DNA of 64,000 nt, taken from assembly GCA_022818135.1 (NCBI GenBank), contig JAFMSR010000005.1, positions 18,482,716 through 18,546,715 on the forward strand, in the 5' to 3' direction. Each line of letters begins with the position of its first letter. Positions within the stretch are counted from its first letter, which is position 1. This document shows, piece by piece, positions 1-9,998 of this stretch. The notes under the pieces were generated by a model, which worked only from the letters and a program-made list of their open reading frames with translations, did not search any database and was not told the origin of the DNA. Made by a program: the position numbers and the translations under genes. This stretch comes from Saxidomus purpurata (lineage: Eukaryota > Mollusca > Bivalvia > Venerida > Veneridae).

Positions 1-1385
1 AAATTCATTTGGTAGATTGTTCCAAACCAGGATGGCTTCATAGCTGAAACTCTTCTTACCATAAATTACTGTGTTTTTGCTTGGTACATCAAGCATGTTG
101 CTGTTTCTGAAAGAATAATGTTTAGATTTAACAGAGACAAGTTCTTGAATGTAAGTTGGTGAAATTTTATATAAGCATTTGAAAACTTCAATAGCTAGTT
201 GGCCTTAGGCGTCCAATATGTAGGGTTGGCATATTTACTTTTTCAAAAAGTTCTTTGTAACTGGAGTCAAAGTCATTAAAAAAAAATTTCAAGGCTCTGT
301 ACTGTAATTTTTCTAGCTTTTCAGTATCTTGTTAGCTACAAAAATGCCATACAATCAGGCAATAGTTAAAATTGGAGCGGATTTATAAATAAGTATTTTT
401 GTATCTTGTTTTGAGTACTTAGATAATCTAGACAAAACATTTATTTGTCTTGCAGATTTTTTTTACAGATGTTTGCAACATGAGCATCAAAGTTTAACAA
501 AGAGTCAATTTCTAATACTAAAAGTTTTACACTATCTTCTGTCACATGGTATTTCCGTGTTTTCAATTTTAAATGACTATACATGTATATAACCAACTGT
601 AGATTTTCCAATACAAATAGACTGAAATTTATCTGGGTTTGCTTGCATAAAATTACTTTCAAACCATTTAATCAGAATAGCACTCTCAGATTCTAAAACT
701 TCTTGTAGCTTTTCTATGTTAGAATCATAATGCGACAATTACGGGGTTGTCATCAGCTGGTATGATTACTAAAGTAAAAATTTATCATTTATGAAAATGT
801 TAAAAATCAAAGGGTCTAAAATCGATCCCTGACGAACACCTTTAGAAATATTTTTCCATTCACTGTAATGGTCACATAATTTTAATATTTGTTTACGATT
901 TGACAGATAATCATGCATTAGCTCTTCAGCTAAATCAGACAGCCCATAGGCTTTAAGTTTGAGAACAATCAAGTCATGAGAATGGCAGTCAAAAGCCTTG
1001 GACAGGTCCATCAGTATAGCAGCGACATACTGATGGTTGTCTAAAGCATTTTTCCAGTCCCCAATTAAACGAAGTAGTGTTGTTTGACATCCATATTTAG
1101 CTCTAAAAGCAGACAAAATGTCGAGGAATATATTTTCAAAATGAAGACATAGCTGTTCACTTACTGATTGTTCAAAAACTTTTGATATAGTAGGGAGAAT
1201 ACTGACAGGTCTGTAATTTTTCTTTTGGGATTGGTCTTTTTTTTTCAATGGGTGTAACCTGAGCTAGTTTAAGTGCGTTCGGGAAGTTTCCTGTTGCAAA
1301 AGATTCATTGACAACGTTCATTAGTGGCCCTGTCAGTGATTCTGCACCTGCTTTTATAACCCTGAGCCCTTCGATCCTGAAGTGA
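1..1385 (-). pseudogene. Jockey/CR1-type non-LTR retrotransposon relic (reverse transcriptase), truncated by the window edge
   Basis: Read on the minus strand, 1248 down to 769 gives 159 residues of reverse transcriptase. Family motifs are visible: NYRPVSILPTISKVFE at the start of the palm, LMDLSKAFD (first catalytic aspartate), LSNRKQ, and GVRQGSILDPLIFNIFIND. The upstream part (1249-1345) continues in another frame across a run of A, giving a segment ending FPNALKLAQVTPI. Downstream, an ADD motif appears in a shifted frame near 735-760, and the 3' part (about 440-20) resembles the C-terminal region of such elements (GKKSFSYEAILVWNNLP near 60-20). Frameshifts and stops show that it is dead. 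The non-LTR class is clear; the choice of clade (jockey/CR1 group) is inferred from motif style. Confidence 0.85.
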
Positions 1386-1415
1386 ACGCGCTACCACTGC
1401 GCCACGGCGGCTCCA
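1366..1415 (-). repeat. tRNA-like SINE head fragment
   Basis: On the minus strand the segment reads as the 5' part of a tRNA-derived SINE: GCCGCCGTGGCGCAGTGGTA is a good Pol III box A with its flank. No complete anticodon arm or box B follows, so this is a fragment. It sits at the 5' edge of the reverse transcriptase relic. Confidence 0.45.
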
Positions 1416-2016
1416 CATACTAGACCCCAGGGGCATAGGTTGATCAAACTTGGTTTGGGTCCTCCAGACAATGCTGCACACCAAATATCTAAGCTCTGGG
1501 ACTTGAAGATTCCCCTATGTAAATGAATGTAAAACAAGCCCCGCCCCTTGACGGCCATGGATTTTTGACAAATCAAATTTGGTAGCGGTCATCAAAAGGA
1601 CATTTGTATGGAAGCCTTGGAGAGCCACTTTTGAGTTTCGACTTGCGGGTGTTTTTTTACTTTTGACTTATGACTTTTGTACGCCGTACTTTTGACTTAT
1701 GACTAGAACTACTGTATTGCCTCTTTGGCGTTTTTATTAAAACAATATAAACACGTCAACACTCAATAAATACAATTTCTATTTAAAAGATTTTAATAAA
1801 ATCAATTATATATATATAAAAGTTACATCATTTGTGTCAATAGTAACAAAATAAAACGTGTTTTAACACGCTTTTTGTTTTGACTTTTGACTTATTACTT
1901 ATGATTTATGACTTATTACTTTTGACTTTTGACTTATTACTTTTGACTTTTGACTTATTACTTATCACTTTTGACTTTTGACTTTTGACTTATTACTTGT
2001 CACTTATGAAAAAAGA

Positions 2017-2048
2017 AACCCTAATCCTAACCCTAACCCTAACCCTAT
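2017..2048 (-). repeat. Interstitial telomeric repeat, CCCTAA orientation
   Basis: About five units of CCCTAA, one of them variant (TCCTAA), lie between the TTTTGACTT tract and the GGTCCTCA palindrome of the left arm. TTAGGG is the telomere repeat of molluscs and most animals. The mirror copy is at 3491-3524. Confidence 0.85.
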
Positions 2049-3072
2049 ACACGGTCCTCACTGAGGACCTCCAGCGGCAGGTTCAGGTAATACTAGGAAC
2101 CTGCTACTGAGGACCCAACAATATAACAATATACTTATACATATTACAGCACTTTAATTTCCTTCGGTATACCTTGTGATATTAACATATAGATACATAA
2201 AAACATAAAAAGTAATTTTTTAAAAATGTTACCATAGCAACAAAAAAAATCAATTTTTTTACAGTTCCTTCATAGTTGGCTTGACGCCTGGGGGGCAAGT
2301 CCCCCAACTCCCCGCTTAAAGAAAATTCTCAATTGTATATTATCATTATTAAAAGAAGGTCTCATGGTAGATAAGAAATATGTTGCTTTATGTACATTAT
2401 GCTTAATGAGCTAGCTTCTTTAAATAAAGAGATTATTATTATTATTATTATTATTATTAAAGAAAGAGGACACCCACAAGGCCTCCCGAGCCGAGAGTTG
2501 CGTCGCCGCTCACTGCGGAGGCTCCCAAGGTCGCCTCCTGACGCGCCGTCACGGCTCATTGATACTAAAATAAATGACAAAGACAAAAGTAACTTAGTTC
2601 ATTTATTTACAGCAAACAAGTTTACAGTGCTACGCACAAACATCATTTTAAAACCTTAATACAGGTTCGAATCCCAGTTTATATTGTCACTATGGAAGCC
2701 TTGGAGGGCCACTTTTGAGTTTCGACTTACGGGTGTTTTTGACTTTTAAGTTATGACTTTCAACTTTTGACTTTTGACTTATGACTGCTACTTTCAGACA
2801 CTTTAAGAGGAATGGTACTGCATAAAAAGCATAATGATCTGCTGTGACAATATAAACTGGGATTCGAACCTGTATTAAGGTTTTAAATGATGTTTGTGCG
2901 TAGCACTGTAAACTTGTTTGCTGTAAATAAATGAACTAAGTTACTTTTGTCTTTGTCATTTATTTTAGTATCAATGAGCCGTGACGGCGCGTCAGGAGGC
3001 GACCTTGGGAGCCTCCGCAGTGAGCGGCGACGCAACTCTCGGCTCGGGAGGCCTTGTGGGTGTCCTCTTTCT

Positions 3073-3107
<35 letters not shown>

Positions 3108-3490
3108 CTCTTTATTTAAAGAAGCTAGCTCATTAAGCATAATGTACATAAAGCAACATATTTCTTATCTACCATGAGACCTTCTTTTAACAATGAAAAT
3201 ATACAATTGAGAATTTTCTTTAAGCGGGGGGTTGGGGGACTTGCCCCCCAGGCGTCAAGCCAACTATGAAGGAACTGTAAAAAAATGATTTTTTTTTGTT
3301 GCTGTGGTAACATTTTAAAAAAAATTACTTTTTATGTTTTTATGTATCTATATGTTAATATCACAAGGTATACCGAAGGAAATTAAAGTGCTGTAATATG
3401 TATAAGTATATTGTTATATTGTTGGGTCCTCAGTAGCAGGTTCCTAGTATTACCTGAACCTGCCGCTGGAGGTCCTCAGTGAGGACCGTG

Positions 3491-3524
3491 TATAGGGTTA
3501 GGGTTAGGGTTAGGATTAGGGTTT
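3491..3524 (+). repeat. Interstitial telomeric repeat, TTAGGG orientation
   Basis: Mirror copy of the telomeric run in the right arm of the palindrome, with the matching variant unit (TTAGGA). The two runs point away from each other, so their G-rich strands read outward from the element's centre. Confidence 0.85.
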
Positions 3525-4184
3525 CTTTTTTCATAAGTGATAAGTAATAAGTCAAAAGTCAAAAGTCATAAGTCAAAAGTAATAAGTCAAAAGTCAAAAG
3601 TAATAAGTCAAAAGTCAAAAGTAATAAGTCATAAATCATAAGTAATAAGTCAAAAGTCAAAACAAAAAGCGTGTTAAAACACGTTTTATTTTGTTACTAT
3701 TGACACAAATGATGTAACTTTTATATATATATAATTGATTTTATTAAAATCTTTTAAATAGAAATTGTATTTATTGAGTGTTGACGTGTTTATATTGTTT
3801 TAATAAAAACGCCAAAGAGGCAATACAGTAGTTCTAGTCATAAGTCAAAAGTACGGCGTACAAAAGTCATAAGTCAAAAGTAAAAAAACACCCGCAAGTC
3901 GAAACTCAAAAGTGGCCCTCCAAGGCTTCCATACATTTGTGTGAAATTGTTTCAATATAAAACCAGTTGTTGCAGAGAAGACATTCAAAGTTTTCAATAT
4001 AGCCATATATAAAACACCTTTTTAATCCTGTTTAAACACCGGCAAAATGGGCAAAAACAGCACATTTTATGCTAGAATAGATGTTACCTACTGACTACAG
4101 GTCTCATCAATCATGTTCATGTACCTTGAACCACGGACCTGTGTATATAGGTCCGTGCTCAAACGAGGGCGATGGAGCTTAAAA

Positions 4185-4335
4185 TCACATGCAAACATAT
4201 CTACTGACCCTTCAAAAGTGTGGTCTATGCAAACATATCTACTGACCCTTCAATAGTGTGGTCTATGCAAACATATCTACTGACCCTTCAATAGTGTGGT
4301 CTACTGACTTTTCAATAGTGTGGTCTATGCTGATG
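4185..4335 (+). repeat. Short tandem repeat, about 39-bp unit, 3.5 copies
   Basis: The phrase CTACTGACCCTTCAATAGTG followed by TGGTCTATGCAAACATAT recurs three times at about 39-bp spacing, with a shortened fourth copy. A separate 11-bp inverted repeat (CACGGACCT...AGGTCCGTG) lies just upstream, near 4132-4157. Confidence 0.8.
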
Positions 4336-5756
4336 TAACCATGACCCTTAACGTTCTCACTGTGAGATTGCTTAGTCATCAAATGATCCTTTGCTATATG
4401 TCATAGTGAAAATTAGAGATCGACTCCGCTTAAGGGTTCTTTTGATACTCAAGGTCATGATCAAATAATCTATTATCCACTGACCAAAAATATAGACATG
4501 ATAGAGGTTTCCCATTCACTAGAAGAACTAACGTCGACATACATGCGCTATGATGTTTTGAATCGGGGTAAAATTAAGTTACGATACATGTACTACTTAA
4601 TCGAGACATTTCAAAACAATCCCTAAAAAGCATTTGATAAATGAGATATTAACCGGGTTGATACGACGACTTAAGATACGTAGGTGTGCTGAATCCGGAT
4701 GTCATATTGCGGGTAGATTTTTAGAGGTGTGTTTCAAACAATACAGATGGTATAAATAGGCATTGGGTCGAAGGATGTCGTGCATGACCATAATATAAAT
4801 AAAATGGATAAGTATCTGTATTGTTACTTTGTTCACAAATGTATCGTATCGCGGATGTGTAATTGTGTCAAAATATCAAGTTGAAAACAGAACACAAACG
4901 TTTTGGAATTATTTGTATCAGTTGAGGTCAGAAATATGTTTATTGTTGAGATTGATACTTGTCAGTTAAAACATGCCTGAAGATCCATGCCACGATTTTA
5001 AACATGCAATAATGTTATCTGCATACATATGTTTTGTATTGCATAATGTAGCCGTAAGCTGTTCAGTATGTTTAAAAACGACAGAAATATACTGATTTCT
5101 TTAATATGTATAGACAACGTGCAAACATACTTCTTAAAATAAAGGCAGTATTAATTTCATTTTAATGTTTTAAATGTACGTAGATCTACTTAAAACTATG
5201 TTTTACTTTTATCTCGAATATCAAATGTTTGAGATGGGTAAACTTTTGTACGCTTTTTTTTACGTGTTTACATTTGTCAAATCATTTGAGTGCATGCAGA
5301 TCACGCAAAACGACCATGAAATAAATACATGGTGTCTTTCGAACATTCAGTTACAATAGGAATATTAATACTTTTTACTGTTCGTGTTGGGTCGCCTTTC
5401 AAGTTTCACTTGAGCTTCAATGTAAGCCAAAGCTAGAAAAAAAACTATATCAACTTGAGATGTAAAACACTACCTCAACGGTCAATAGTTTTCGATATGC
5501 CTATAGCCTGATTAACGCATGCAAAACGTGGTCCCGTTCTTTGTACGTTATTGTAAGATTAATGACACTATCAGCTTTGCCGAGCCTCAGGATTGAGCCT
5601 TTGTCTTTATACAGTCATACAAGGAGCCAGCAAATAAAATGATTTCCCCCCCTGGCTGCTACCTTTAATATTTCACAACCGAAACGGTCTGTAGACCGTA
5701 AAGATATTGTTTTATAAGCTTGCTTCTGATATCAATTTATAGATATAAATCAAAGC
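4336..5756. other. Unannotated AT-rich stretch
   Basis: I see no gene, RNA or repeat I recognise. Open frames here are short and lack splice context or family resemblance. Confidence 0.5.
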
Positions 5757-6053
5757 AGTCCGCCTCCGTGGTCGAGTGGTTAATAGTCGCTGACTGGAAA
5801 TCACAATAACATATACTTTCATATATCGAGGGTCATGGGTTCAAGCCCTGGTACCTACCATGCGTCTTTATGTGAGAAGGTGGCAGTTTCTTACAGATTA
5901 TAGGAGTCTCAGCGGTCAGCCAGTTAAAATGACTAAAAATACGGTTGGAACCAGACTGGCATGGGATCAGGGTCCGTATATATTACGTAATATACGGACC
6001 CTGATGGGATGTGTATGTAGATAATCTGTCAACTTCGAATAAAACTTTCTTTG
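5757..6053 (+). repeat. tRNA-derived SINE with a 40-bp palindrome in its body
   Basis: The head has a box A-like TGGTCGAGTGGTTAATAGT and, about 55 bases on, a box B-like GGGTTCAAGCCC. After the head comes a body containing TGTGAGAAGGTGGCAGTTTCT, which recurs in related form at 24880-24900 and 60241-60265, so these are one family. A near-perfect palindrome occupies about 5965-6004. The 3' end is taken at the A-rich GAATAAAAC near 6040-6050. Confidence 0.75.
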
Positions 6054-6071
6054 ATGCAGGTTAGTCAACAG

Positions 6072-6383
6072 CTACAAGCATTCTTTTTGTAACGCTCTCA
6101 CCATGTGAGAATTGCAACTTGTGTTGCGTTGTGTTGTAAGCATCTTTAATGACGCGACTGATTTTTTTACTGTTTGGAATTTTCTTGCGCAATTTCTACA
6201 ACAAATATCATTATGAGTTTTGTCTGAAATTTGTATATTTAAACATTCTTCAGTCATAAGACAAAGATCTGTTTTCTCACATTGCTGTAAGAGTTTTTGT
6301 CTGCCTTTTGAATTAATTTTACTCTCTCCACGTACTAAGCATGACTTTTGCTTTGTGCAAGGTGTCAGGTTTATTCTAATCAC
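6072..6383 (-). pseudogene. Possible orphan cysteine-rich exon or gene fragment
   Basis: The minus strand is open for 103 residues and looks coding: it has spaced cysteines (CTKQKSC, then C...C and CCRNCARKFQ) and a charged composition unlike the surrounding DNA. The pattern of a CxxC-type pair, a helical stretch and a CRNC motif recalls the zinc-binding N-terminal exons found in many uncharacterised invertebrate zinc-finger proteins. A strong donor-like sequence (CACATG|GTGAGA) follows NSHM near 6100. No partner exons were found, so this may be a captured or dead exon. Family assignment is inference. Confidence 0.3.
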
Positions 6384-7390
6384 TTATTTTCGTGGTGTAA
6401 TGGATGCCATTCTTATATATATGTATTACATGAGTTCACAACTAAATAAGAACATTGAAATCATCCTTAAATGTTACATTATTTCACATCTAAATAAACA
6501 CAGAAACCATAGATTTTACTGCTAATTCAATAAATATAAATCCTGCAGAAATCAACTTTTGAGATAGAAAACCGCATGAAAAAGATTTTCCATCTGTACC
6601 TGGAACTGGTGATTAAGATCTTGTTTCTCAATGTTTATTTATGACCCTCTAGGCAAATTTCTCCCTGGTCAATTAAAGGGCAGTTAGGGGTTGTTTCAAG
6701 TGAACAAGGGTATTGAATTCTTTTGCCTGTCGGATTTCACCAGGCTAGATGATCAAGCCCTGTCAGTAGATATAGGCAAGAAAATATTCTGTTTGAATAA
6801 TGAAAATATACTATCATCTAGCCTGGTGGCGAGGCTAGGTTGGAACGCGTGTTAAACTTCTACAGTCAGAAAAAACACACGATCCTAACTTCCTAAAGCT
6901 CATAAGTGACGTGACAACAAATCGCTAAAAACTAACAATTCTTCAGGCCGTGGTTCTTTGGCGATTGTATGATAATGTATTTTATCAAAACTCCAAGAAA
7001 AACACTTTCAGCCTTTTATTCTAACAGGGCTCGATCAGCTTGTAAACATTTTTTTGCAGCAAATGGATTTAATTGAGTAAGAAATGGTTAATCGTGACGG
7101 TAAGGACTGAATACCAGTCTAGGGCGATTGGAGTTCCGATGCATTCGCGTTTTCATGAAACTTAGCTCTAGGGCAGGGTAGACACAAGATCTATTACACC
7201 TTACAACTCACTCTACACAGTTACTGGTGAGACAGCAATGCGTACACACAGTGTGAATTTATCCTGTATCGCCTGCAACTATTACTTATCGCAGCGTTGG
7301 GTTCTATGTCACATTATACTCTTTTACACGTTTAAAAAATATGGATCAGTGAGTGTATGACATTGGGAAGGTATTGCACCATTTAGTTTG
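6384..7390. other. Unannotated stretch with one small inverted repeat
   Basis: The only structure noted is CACCAGGCTAGATGAT near 6738 and its reverse complement near 6808-6823, about 70 bases apart, probably a small MITE remnant. No gene is visible. Confidence 0.45.
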
Positions 7391-7391
7391 G

Positions 7392-7536
7392 GTGAGTTTG
7401 CAGCTTACCGGGTACTTCAATGGTAAGATCCGGGTAAAATAAGAGCATATTCACAAAGCTTGATTCTTAAATGGATGTAAAAAAATCTAAAGACAAAACA
7501 AAGCCGGGAAAAACATAATCCCGACCGTGAGCACCT
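7392..7536 (+). repeat. Single-arm copy of a palindromic MITE
   Basis: This segment (ACCGGGTACTTCAATGGTAA ... CAAAACAAAGCCGGGAAAAA ... ATCCCGACC) matches one arm of the complete palindrome at 16766-17042. A shorter piece of the same arm occurs near 12617-12660. Confidence 0.7.
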
Positions 7537-7585
7537 CTGATAATTGCTTGCGAATCTATGCACTAATGATGTGCACATTGACTAA

Positions 7586-7822
7586 GGCGTAAAAAAAATA
7601 TATGTTTGTTTCAGGTTTCCCGACCTACCCTATGTTTTTGCCCCGACCCTAGAACTTTTTTTGCGTTTTAATATTTTTTAGCATAAAAATATTCAAATTT
7701 ATGTTGAATTTGGTTAGATTGAGAATAAAAAAAAAATACAAAAAAAAAAAAAAATTCCCTACCTACCTACCTACCCTATTTTTTGGGGACATGAAACCTG
7801 AAACAAACATATTTTTTTAGGC
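7586..7822. mobile_element. MITE-like element with about 25-bp terminal inverted repeats
   Basis: The left end reads ATATGTTTGTTTCAGGTTTC and the right end (from 7785) is its reverse complement, GAAACCTGAAACAAACATAT. Just inside each end lies a C-rich ACCTACCCTA motif, and the centre is A-rich. No coding capacity. A diverged relative of the left half may lie near 45190-45260. Confidence 0.75.
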
Positions 7823-8061
7823 CCAAATATAGATCGTTTGTTATCGGTAAACTTACAGGGAATTCCCCTCTCATTTCCAAACGCTCCAATACAGTAAGAG
7901 TGACCTCTTTCCCCACAAAATGCACTGATTAGTTTAGCATACCCGTATATACTCCTGTATTGAACCACAACCATTACTTATCAAACTATCGCTAATACTA
8001 TGTGCAAAAAAGCTACTGTCATGGAAATACTTTAGATTGATTTAAGTTTAAACTAATTAAT

Positions 8062-8211
8062 TTTAGCTCGATTGTGAAGATAGCTTTTAGCTTATCGAGT
8101 CACTCTCACTCCGCTTCCTGGAAAAACAGAACTGGTGTCATATGGTGGGGCTCGAACCTGCAACCTCCGGGATGAGCGGCAGACACCTAAACCTCTACAC
8201 TACCGCTAACC
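8062..8211 (-). repeat. tRNA-derived SINE, family with TTTAGCTC tail (copy 1)
   Basis: The minus strand reads GCGGTAGTGTAGAGGTTTAG (box A region), a short arm, then GGTTCGAGCCCC (box B), followed by a tail ending TCGATAAGCTAAAAGC...GAGCTAAAA. The same element is present at 29972-30145 with the same orientation and order. Confidence 0.8.
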
Positions 8212-8513
8212 TTTTTGAAACTTTATCACGGTCGTCATATCAGACAGTTAGATTACCCCTTGGCTAAATTCGTTTAAAAGTGTGGCCATTGTTAGACAAA
8301 GTCAAAATATTACTTTATGTATAGGTTTGTATTATTTTACTACGATATGTGCATGCCGTGCGACCAATTTATTGTAGTAAATACATCAGAATGAACATTA
8401 ACCTACTTAGTGTTGAAATTATTTTTTGTAAATCTGCAGTATTTCCCAATTTACTACGGAATTCCGTGAGGGCCATCGCCTTTGAATGTGTTAATCTGAA
8501 ACGCGATACTCGA

Positions 8514-8716
8514 CACAGGTGGAAGGAACATACCTTTGACTCTTTTTTTAGAGCTAATGTCTTTTTCTACGCATTTTAAAATTTGTATCAGAATAAATAA
8601 AAAAAAATAAAAAAAATAAAAAAGAAATATTTTCTTTATTCTGATATAAATCTTAAAATGCATAGAAAAAGACATCAGTTAAAAAAAAAGTCAAAAGTAT
8701 GTTCCTTCCACCTGTG
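8514..8716. repeat. Palindromic element with A-rich loop
   Basis: Arms 8514-8597 and 8631-8716 are reverse complements (outer end CACAGGTGGAAGGAACATAC) with a loop of A and AAT runs. Several mismatches show some age. It abuts the GATAA/TTATC array that follows. Confidence 0.85.
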
Positions 8717-8720
8717 ATAC

Positions 8721-8920
8721 ACGAAAGTACGATAATGAAAATGCGAAATCACGAAACTACGATAACGAAATCGCGAACACACGATGATGATAACGCGATA
8801 ATACGATAACGATATCGCGTTTTCGTTATCGTACTTTCGCGTTATCATCATCGTCCCGTCGCGTTATCATTATCGTACTGTCGCAATATCATCATCGTAC
8901 TGTCGCGTTATCATTATCGA
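8721..8920. repeat. GATAA/TTATC array with inverted halves
   Basis: The left half is made of short units such as CGATAACGAAATCGCGA; the right half has the complementary TCGCGTTATCATTATCGTAC, repeated at about 26-29 bp. The switch is at about 8815, where CGATATCG is itself a palindrome. The array could fold as a long hairpin. Confidence 0.8.
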
Positions 8921-8924
8921 CATT

Positions 8925-9405
8925 GGTAACTGAAATAAATGTTAGTCAGTCGACAGTTGTAACTGATTATAAATGTCAGAGTTAATCGATAGTTGCCGTA
9001 ACTTAATATAAATGTTAGTCAATCAACAGTTGTAACTGAATATAAATGTCAGTATATCGACACTTCTAACCGATTATAAATGTTACAGTTTAATTCACAG
9101 TTGTAACTGATTATAACTGTCAGTCAAACGAGAATTGTGACCGATTATAAATGCTACAGTTTAATTCACAGTTGTAACTTATTATAACTGTCAGTCAAAC
9201 GAGAATTGTGACCGATTATAAATGCTACAGTTTAATTCACAGTTGTAACTGATTGTAACTGTCAGTCAAACGAGAATTGTAACCGATTATAAATGTTACA
9301 GTTAATCGACAGTTGTAACTGATTATAAATTTCAGTCAAACGAGAATTGTGACCGATTATAAATATAAAACAACAGTTGTGCCAGGCAGTCGACAACTAT
9401 AGCGT
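8925..9405 (+). repeat. Tandem repeat, about 62-bp unit, seven to eight copies
   Basis: The unit is built around CAGTTGTAACTGATTATAAA and TGTCAGTCAAACGAGAATTG. The middle three copies are nearly identical (ACAGTTTAATTCACAGTTGT) and the outer ones more diverged, as in arrays that grow from the centre. Each unit holds a small palindrome (CAGTTGTAACTG). Confidence 0.85.
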
Positions 9406-9810
9406 CAAAGATTTTTCTAGATAAATATAGAGTCCATATATGAAATTCAATGAACATTTAATATATACAAACATAGTATTAAAATATATCAGATCTATCA
9501 ATGGAAAATATGTCTATACATGTACATGTTTTTCTTTCATAAAAGAATTAAGTCTTACTAGCACCCTGTGTATTTCTAAAATGTACTCTTCCACCTATCA
9601 AGTTGGACAGTATCATTTATCAATTACCGAGGTATTCAGTGAAAATGCATTGACCTACTATAGAACAGTGCAGATCAAGATTAAACTGAATGGATGTGCA
9701 GGCTGATCATGATCTGCACTGGTTGCAAAGGCAGGATCGTTTGAAGCTGCCAGGGTGAGGGTTAAATGCATTAATTGTAACAGAAATAACATTTAACATT
9801 TACATAAAAA
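9406..9810. other. Unannotated stretch
   Basis: No recognisable gene or repeat. Open frames lack splice sites or family features. Confidence 0.4.
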
Positions 9811-9998
9811 TGAAACCCGGAATGGGTGGCGTGCTAACTTACGCCTAGTTGTGTTTATTGGCCCGCCCATTTTGGGGTGCTCTGGAATGGGTGGTGTACT
9901 AGCTAACACCTTTTTTGCGTTTGTATTGGTCCACCCATACCATGAGAGTGCTAAATTACGCCTAAATTTTAGTTGTGTTTTTGTCCCGCCCGGGTGAG
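9811..9998 (+). repeat. Degenerate tandem repeat, about 68-bp unit
   Basis: The phrases GGAATGGGTGGCGTGCTAAC and GGCCCGCCCATTTTGGGGTG recur in altered form (GGAATGGGTGGTGTACTAGC, GTCCACCCATACC) and once more partially, about 2.7 copies. Confidence 0.6.

Larger units (their letters stand above)
1607..3933. repeat. 2.3-kb foldback element (near-perfect palindrome) with internal telomeric repeats
   Basis: The left arm (about 1607-2690) and right arm (about 2846-3933) are reverse complements over roughly 1.08 kb with few differences, separated by a 155-bp centre. Each arm carries, from the outside in: the terminal sequence TATGGAAGCCTTGGAG; a tract rich in TTTTGACTTA-like decamers; a short run of CCCTAA telomeric repeats (2017-2048 left, 3491-3524 right); a palindromic GGTCCTCA/TGAGGACC segment; an ATT trinucleotide run; a GC-rich block; and a sequence with a tRNA B-box-like GGTTCGAATCCC (2667-2678). 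The centre begins with another copy of the terminal sequence (2692-2740). No transposase was seen. The GC-rich block is open in both arms but is not convincing as a gene. Confidence 0.9.

Noticed and set aside
2362..3177. Mirrored open frames of 74-89 codons in both palindrome arms
   Set aside because: They exist on both strands, depend on an ATT microsatellite and a GC-rich block, and resemble no protein. The GC block is better seen as part of the repeat.
2017..3524. A true chromosome end or telomere fusion
   Set aside because: Each telomeric run has only about five units and both are embedded symmetrically in a longer inverted repeat, with unrelated DNA on both sides.
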